From the NCBI RefSeq assembly GCF_017309585.1, contig NZ_CP071321.1, forward strand, positions 1,736,001 to 1,800,000: a DNA stretch of 64,000 bases, in the 5' to 3' direction. Numbering within the stretch: position 1 is the first letter of the stretch; every line of letters starts with the position of its first letter. The translations under genes and the position numbers were made by a program. Positions 59,929 through 64,000 of the stretch are shown one piece after another. Source of the stretch: Nitrogeniibacter aestuarii. Lineage in GTDB: Bacteria > Pseudomonadota > Gammaproteobacteria > Burkholderiales > Rhodocyclaceae. The notes under the pieces were generated by a model. It did not search any database and was not told where the DNA came from. It saw nothing but the letters and a program-made list of their open reading frames with translations.

Positions 59929-61770
59929 TCAGCCTGCCGTGCGCTGTCGCGCGTCCAGCGCTCCGCGCAACTGGGCCATCAGCCGGCGGGCATCGTAGTC
60001 CCATCGCGTATCGCTGATTTCGAACGCATTGCGGTCGCACAAGGGGGCCAGATCGGCGGGTAGTTCTGCGGGTGAGGGCAGTTGCGCGCCGCCGACCAGT
60101 ACCGGGACGACCAGAATGTCGCGGGCGAGGGCGGCTGCCACTTCGGCCCGCACCCAATCGTCCGGGTCGGCCAGCCGGGGGGCTCCATTGTCGCTGACAG
60201 AACTCAACCAGCGTGGGCCTATCATGACCAGCACGGCGGCACATTCACTCAGGTTCCGGTTCAGCACATCACCATATTTCTCCCCGGCACCAATGGCATG
60301 GATGTCCAGAAAAATCTGATCCCGGTGGACGTGGTCGGACAGGTAGTCGTAGAGGCGTCCGGTGTAGGCCGCGGAATCCTGTCGCCGATAGCTCACGAAA
60401 ATGCCGGCATCGAGCTTGCGGCCGGGCAGGCGCAGCTCGGGCAGCGGGCCGGAGGGCGGGTCGACCAGTCCGTCGTCCACGTAGCGCAGCGACGAGTGCA
60501 GTGCCCCCATGATCAAAGCCTTGGCCCCCCAGGCAATCAAGCCCATCGTCAGCACACTTGCCGCTAGCAGGGGCGGGTTGTCGAGTGGCGGGGCGATCAG
60601 CACGATCTGGCCGATCCACAGCGCGAAAAAGAACAGTTGCGCGCCCCGGTTGTTGCCGGTGGGCCAGAAAGAGTGACTGGCAAAGCGGGCCGCGAGCGCA
60701 GCGATTTCTTCGGGGCGCGGGTTGAGCCCGAAGGGCCAGCGGCGCGGCGACATGAATTCGAGCAGATAGCTGCCGATCCGCCGGCTGGCGCGCTGATTGC
60801 CGATGAAGGGCAGGCGGGGCAGGAGTTTGACCAGCGCCGGCAGTGAGATGACGCACAGGCCCACGAACCAGCCACCCACCATCATCACCTGACCCACCGT
60901 GGGCAGGATGGCCGTCGGGTCGGCTTTCATCTCGTCCCAGGTGGCCGAGTACTGATACCGGCTGAACAGCATCATCAGCCCGCCGCCCATGAGCAGCATG
61001 ATCTGGGTGTTGAAGGCGCTGTTGGCTTCCCGGAAACCGAAGCAGCGATCTTCGTCCGCCAGGTTGATCTCGAAAAAGTGATCCTCCTGCCCGTCCGGCA
61101 CCCAGCGTCGCTGATAGACGTGGCGCAGAAAGTACAGATTGTGCGCCAGCAGAAGCAGGCCACACAGGCAGCCCAGCCAGACCATGGCGAACTGGACCGT
61201 GTAGGCGACCAGGGCAAACAGCAGATTGGCACTGGGACTGATGAGCCCCGAGCGGTGCAGGTTGCGCCAGTCGTATGCGCCAACGGGTGGGTCGGCCGGG
61301 TTGATGTAGTCGGCGAGCAGAAAGCCACTCATGTCGATCACGTTGATGGCGACCGCCAGCACCAGCGCCGCTGTCGCCACGCGCGGGCTGAGCACCCACC
61401 GACGAAGCCCCTCGTAAGCGACACGCTTGCCCGCCGGGGTGTCGAGCAGGGCCAGAATGGGCGGCTCTTCGCTGGGCGGCCATTCCCTGCTCACCGGGGC
61501 GATGCGGTTCATGGCCCAGCGAATCAGCCACAGCAGAGCGGGCAGGAGAAAGACCAGTGTCCAGAAATTGGGGGCGTCCGCGTAGCCCTTGAACGCAATC
61601 TCGCGCTCGGTCGCCCGTGACCAGAACAGCCCCATCGGGATGGAGAGAGCCACGGGAATCGCCGCGAACAGGGCGAGCACCAGATAGTCGCTGCGCCGAT
61701 CGCGATCAATCAGACGGGTGAGCAGGCCGGACAGGCGAGGCGTGGGAGAACTGTCGTTCGAGTGCGTCAT
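59929..61770 (-). CDS. Multi-pass membrane protein with C-terminal TIR domain
   Basis: 613 aa. Six to eight membrane helices in residues about 28-440 (for example LVLALFAAIPVALSIPMGLF and LLFALVAYTVQFAMVWLGCL), then a TIR domain from about residue 468: DAGIFVSYRRQDSAAYTGRLYDYL, then IFLDIHAIGAGEKYGDVLNRNL and AAVLVMIGPRW. A Glu in the GEKYGD segment is a candidate NADase residue. The TIR faces the cytoplasm if the topology is as drawn. Stand-alone gene; a role in NAD-based defence or in signalling is inferred from the domain. Confidence 0.85.
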   Translation of the reverse strand: MTHSNDSSPTPRLSGLLTRLIDRDRRSDYLVLALFAAIPVALSIPMGLFWSRATEREIAFKGYADAPNFWTLVFLLPALLWLIRWAMNRIAPVSREWPPSEEPPILALLDTPAGKRVAYEGLRRWVLSPRVATAALVLAVAINVIDMSGFLLADYINPADPPVGAYDWRNLHRSGLISPSANLLFALVAYTVQFAMVWLGCLCGLLLLAHNLYFLRHVYQRRWVPDGQEDHFFEINLADEDRCFGFREANSAFNTQIMLLMGGGLMMLFSRYQYSATWDEMKADPTAILPTVGQVMMVGGWFVGLCVISLPALVKLLPRLPFIGNQRASRRIGSYLLEFMSPRRWPFGLNPRPEEIAALAARFASHSFWPTGNNRGAQLFFFALWIGQIVLIAPPLDNPPLLAASVLTMGLIAWGAKALIMGALHSSLRYVDDGLVDPPSGPLPELRLPGRKLDAGIFVSYRRQDSAAYTGRLYDYLSDHVHRDQIFLDIHAIGAGEKYGDVLNRNLSECAAVLVMIGPRWLSSVSDNGAPRLADPDDWVRAEVAAALARDILVVPVLVGGAQLPSPAELPADLAPLCDRNAFEISDTRWDYDARRLMAQLRGALDARQRTAG

Positions 61771-62000
61771 GACCTTGGCGGATGGGGTAGGTGATGCGGT
61801 TCGAAGTGACGCCAGCCTGCGCGCGCCCTGTGTGTCATGCCGATTCTAATCGCGTGAGGTCCCTGCGGCATGACTCGCTCGCCAGAAAGTTGAAGCGGCT
61901 CCTGACGTGGCCATCTATCACGCAAGTCGAATGGCATTTCCCCACTGGTTTAACTTAACCTTGATGAGCCTATGTCATTTCAATGCGGTGAGTTTCGACA

Positions 62001-62231
62001 ATGATCGATCAGCACGATTTTTCCGTGAGCAAGGGGGATTGGCCCGTCGAGCTTGTCGAAGTGGTAGCGCGCTTTGGTGCACGAGCGCTTCGCGACCTGT
62101 CCGACCTGAACTGGTCGGGTGAATGGGCCTTCTGGGAGTGGTTCTGGGCGCTGTTGCTTGTGTCTGCCGTGTCGGCCGTTGCATGGGCCTGGTTGAAACG
62201 CGCCAAATCTGCACGGCAACCCGCTGCCTGA
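62001..62231 (+). CDS. Small single-pass membrane protein
   Basis: 76 aa with an N-terminal soluble part (DWPVELVEVVARFGARALRD) and one C-terminal membrane helix (FWALLLVSAVSAVAWAWL) with a basic end. No ribosome-binding site is obvious; the Trp-rich helix border and codon use favour a real gene. Function unknown. Confidence 0.5.
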   Translation: MIDQHDFSVSKGDWPVELVEVVARFGARALRDLSDLNWSGEWAFWEWFWALLLVSAVSAVAWAWLKRAKSARQPAA

Positions 62232-62242
62232 TCCCGGAAGCG

Positions 62243-63331
62243 CTATGTGCTGTGCAAGGCGAACCACGCCCAGGCGATCCGCAGTGCGTCGGGTCCGCCG
62301 GGGTCTGAATACTGCTGCCTGGCGGTGCCACCACTCCAGGCATGTCCGAGGCCATGCACCTGCACCAGGCGCAGGTAGGGCCGGCCGTTGCGCTTCCAGT
62401 CGAATCGTGTGATCGCGTAGCGTGTGCCCCGGGCCGACCGGCGCGGCGGCAGCGCGCGAATGGCGTCGTTTTCATCGCAGATGGCCAGCCACAGGGCCGC
62501 TGCGGCCTCTGCGCTGGCGGTATTCACCACAGGGTCGCGGTCGCCATGAATGATGAGGAGCGGCGGGGCGGTCTGGCCCGCGAGCTGGCGGTAGATCTCC
62601 TCCACATCGGGCGCCCGCCGCCCGCGCATGGCTTGCCCTGCCTGTAACAGGTTGCGCGCGCTGCTGGCCACGGCGCCCGAGTGGCTGGCGACGGCACGGA
62701 AACGATCGGGGTAGCGCAGGGCGAGCGTGGCAGACATGGCACCGCCCGCGGACAGGCCCATGGCAAACAATGCGTCTGTCCTGACCGGTTCGGTGTTGCC
62801 GACGTGATCGACGATGGCCATGAGAATGCGTGCTTCCAGCGCCACCATGTGCTCGTTGCCGAACCAGTTCCAGCAGCGTTGCGGGTTGGCCTCCTGGGCC
62901 TGCTCGGGCATGAGGACGGCAATCCCCTTCTGGCGGGCAAAGCTGGCGACGCGGGTGCTGGCGGCGAAACTGGCGGTGTCCTGCTGGCACCCGTGCAGGA
63001 AGAGCAGTAGTGGCGCGGGGCGACGCTTGCCGGCGCCGGGCGGCAGGTAGAGCCGGTAGCGGCGCATGGCCATGGGGCCGAGCCCCCAGCGGCCCTCGAG
63101 CCAGCGCCCGCTGCCTGCGCGCGTGACCGGCGGCTTGGCGGGCGAGGCGATACCGGCCAGGGCGTCGCGGGTTTGCTGGGCAGCCCGGGTGGCCTGCGCC
63201 GTGATGGCCTTGGTGGCGGCACGCGTGGTCTTGCGCGTTGCCGTTTTGGCCGCACGGGTGGCAGTACGCGTGGCGCTGCGGCCCAGCTTGAAAAAGGCAT
63301 CGACGAGCGGGCTTTTGCGGCGGCGTTTCAT
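62243..63331 (-). CDS. PHB-depolymerase-family esterase with Ala/Thr/Lys-Arg-rich N-terminus
   Basis: 362 aa from ATG 63331. The alpha/beta-hydrolase domain (about 85-360) has the oxyanion region LLFLHGCQQD, lipase box MGLSAGGAMS, Asp in IIHGDRDPVV and His in VHGLGHAWSGG, all features of the LpqC/PHB depolymerase family. Residues about 15-60 are a basic, repetitive segment (SATRTATRAAKTATRKTTRA) like histone H1 or PhaF tails. It may bind PHB granules or nucleic acid. No signal peptide, so likely intracellular. Confidence 0.88.
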   Translation of the reverse strand: MKRRRKSPLVDAFFKLGRSATRTATRAAKTATRKTTRAATKAITAQATRAAQQTRDALAGIASPAKPPVTRAGSGRWLEGRWGLGPMAMRRYRLYLPPGAGKRRPAPLLLFLHGCQQDTASFAASTRVASFARQKGIAVLMPEQAQEANPQRCWNWFGNEHMVALEARILMAIVDHVGNTEPVRTDALFAMGLSAGGAMSATLALRYPDRFRAVASHSGAVASSARNLLQAGQAMRGRRAPDVEEIYRQLAGQTAPPLLIIHGDRDPVVNTASAEAAAALWLAICDENDAIRALPPRRSARGTRYAITRFDWKRNGRPYLRLVQVHGLGHAWSGGTARQQYSDPGGPDALRIAWAWFALHST

Positions 63332-63541
63332 GGGCACATCTTCCTACGAGTCGCGGCGGCAGACCATGGTTTTTTCGGGCGCCTCTTGAATCGGGCAATG
63401 CGACGAGTGCAAACCCGGGAGTCCTGGTGTCTGATCCGAGTCCGCCGTGGGGCAGACCTTTGACGGCCATACCGTCCGGGTTCATGATCGATCGGGTCGA
63501 ACCGGCGCATTCAGATGCCGGTCGTGCCCCAAGGAGACAAA

Positions 63542-64000
63542 ATGAGCGAACTGTATGGTGCGCAGCACCGGGCCTTGCAGCAGGATTTCGAGACCGGGCC
63601 CCTGGCCGACCGCGTGGCGGAATTCATCGTGGTCAATGAGGTCGGTGACGATCACAAGGGGTTCATTGAGAGTCGCGGTTTCTTCTTTCTCAGCACTATT
63701 GATCACCGTGGCTTCCCGACCTGTTCGCACAAGGGCGGCGCGCCCGGCTTCGTGCGGGTGCTGGACGCTACCACGCTGGCGTTTCCCAGTTACGACGGCA
63801 ACGGCATGTTCCTGTCCATGGGCAACATCACCGCCAACCCGAAAATCGGCCTGCTGTTCATTGATTTCGAAACGCCTCACCGCGTGCGCGTGCACGGCAC
63901 GGCCAGCATCGACCGCGACGATCCGCTGATCGACACTTTCGAGGGTGCCGAGTTGCTGGTGCGTGTGGCGGTTGAGGAAATCTTCGTGAACTGCCCCCGG
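63542..64000 (+). CDS. Pyridoxamine 5'-phosphate oxidase-like flavin protein, partial
   Basis: The first 153 residues are in the window and the gene runs off the right edge. AGGAG precedes ATG 63542. ESRGFFFLSTIDHRGFPTCS and FVRVLDATTLAFPSYDGNGM, with LSMGNITANPKIGLLFIDFE, match the PNPOx split-barrel family (FMN- or F420-type). Probably an oxidoreductase or flavin-binding protein of unknown substrate. Confidence 0.9.
   Translation, partial: MSELYGAQHRALQQDFETGPLADRVAEFIVVNEVGDDHKGFIESRGFFFLSTIDHRGFPTCSHKGGAPGFVRVLDATTLAFPSYDGNGMFLSMGNITANPKIGLLFIDFETPHRVRVHGTASIDRDDPLIDTFEGAELLVRVAVEEIFVNCPR

Noticed and set aside
1..64000. CRISPR array
   Set aside because: No regularly spaced direct repeats were seen on reading through the window.

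Overview
The window is bacterial chromosome, most likely from a betaproteobacterium of the Rhodocyclales (Azoarcus/Thauera-like). This rests on GC-rich coding with dense same-strand operons, separate urease (ure) and urea ABC-transporter (urt) operons, a riboswitch-controlled cob/cbi operon, a PEP-CTERM protein, and genes for a PHB-depolymerase-type esterase and pirin. The lineage is an inference from gene content; no rRNA is present.

Bases 1-13,356 are the right part of an integrated island. Its right end is a tyrosine integrase with a small excisionase-like gene, followed by a 38-base copy of a tRNA 3' end (probably tRNA-Pro) and a tRNA-type terminator; the left end lies outside the window. 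The cargo is a compact, defence-like system on the minus strand. In transcription order it is a PLD-helicase fusion, a 72-aa protein, a DndD-like SMC ATPase, a 132-aa DndE-like protein and an 875-aa protein. The last fuses an RNA polymerase alpha-CTD-like segment, a sigma-70 region-4-like HTH and further winged-helix-like segments. Each of these junctions has a 4-base start/stop overlap. After 107 bases comes a DNA methyltransferase with an N-terminal ribbon-helix-helix segment, converging on a plus-strand PD-(D/E)XK nuclease-like gene. No DndA/B/C sulfur-modification genes are visible, so methylation may replace phosphorothioation as the self mark. This is the strongest candidate for an undescribed system.

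Bases 13,400-31,527 are ordinary chromosome: a DUF3820 protein, a hybrid histidine kinase, ureDABCEFG with a well-matched sigma-54 promoter and NtrC-like site upstream, a UbiB-like kinase with a helical partner, a YiiX-type papain-like protein, a TPM-domain protein, an S4-domain protein, a pirin and several small exported or membrane proteins.

Bases 31,535-40,710 are a corrin-ring operon (cbiM, cobM, cbiX, cobH, cbiD, cobL, cobI, cbiG, a CbiG-C/CobE protein, cobJ, a 2Fe-2S ferredoxin) behind a cobalamin riboswitch. CbiX, CbiD and CbiG point to the early-cobalt-insertion route. Next come a DUF3592 gene interrupted by an in-frame amber codon, a glutaredoxin-MauE-like fusion, a PEP-CTERM protein and urtABCDE, which supplies urea to the urease.

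Bases 49,200-55,900 are accessory DNA with lower apparent GC: small membrane or unknown genes with one convincing attC site but no integron integrase, an IS110-type transposase remnant, an acetyltransferase, a methyltransferase, and a divergent M24 peptidase/GlxA-like regulator pair. Bases 55,897-64,000 hold a Gram-negative cholesterol-dependent-cytolysin homologue made as a lipoprotein, a chemoreceptor with a near-perfect sigma-28 promoter, a multi-pass membrane protein with a C-terminal TIR domain, a PHB-depolymerase-type esterase and the start of a PNPOx-like gene cut by the window edge.
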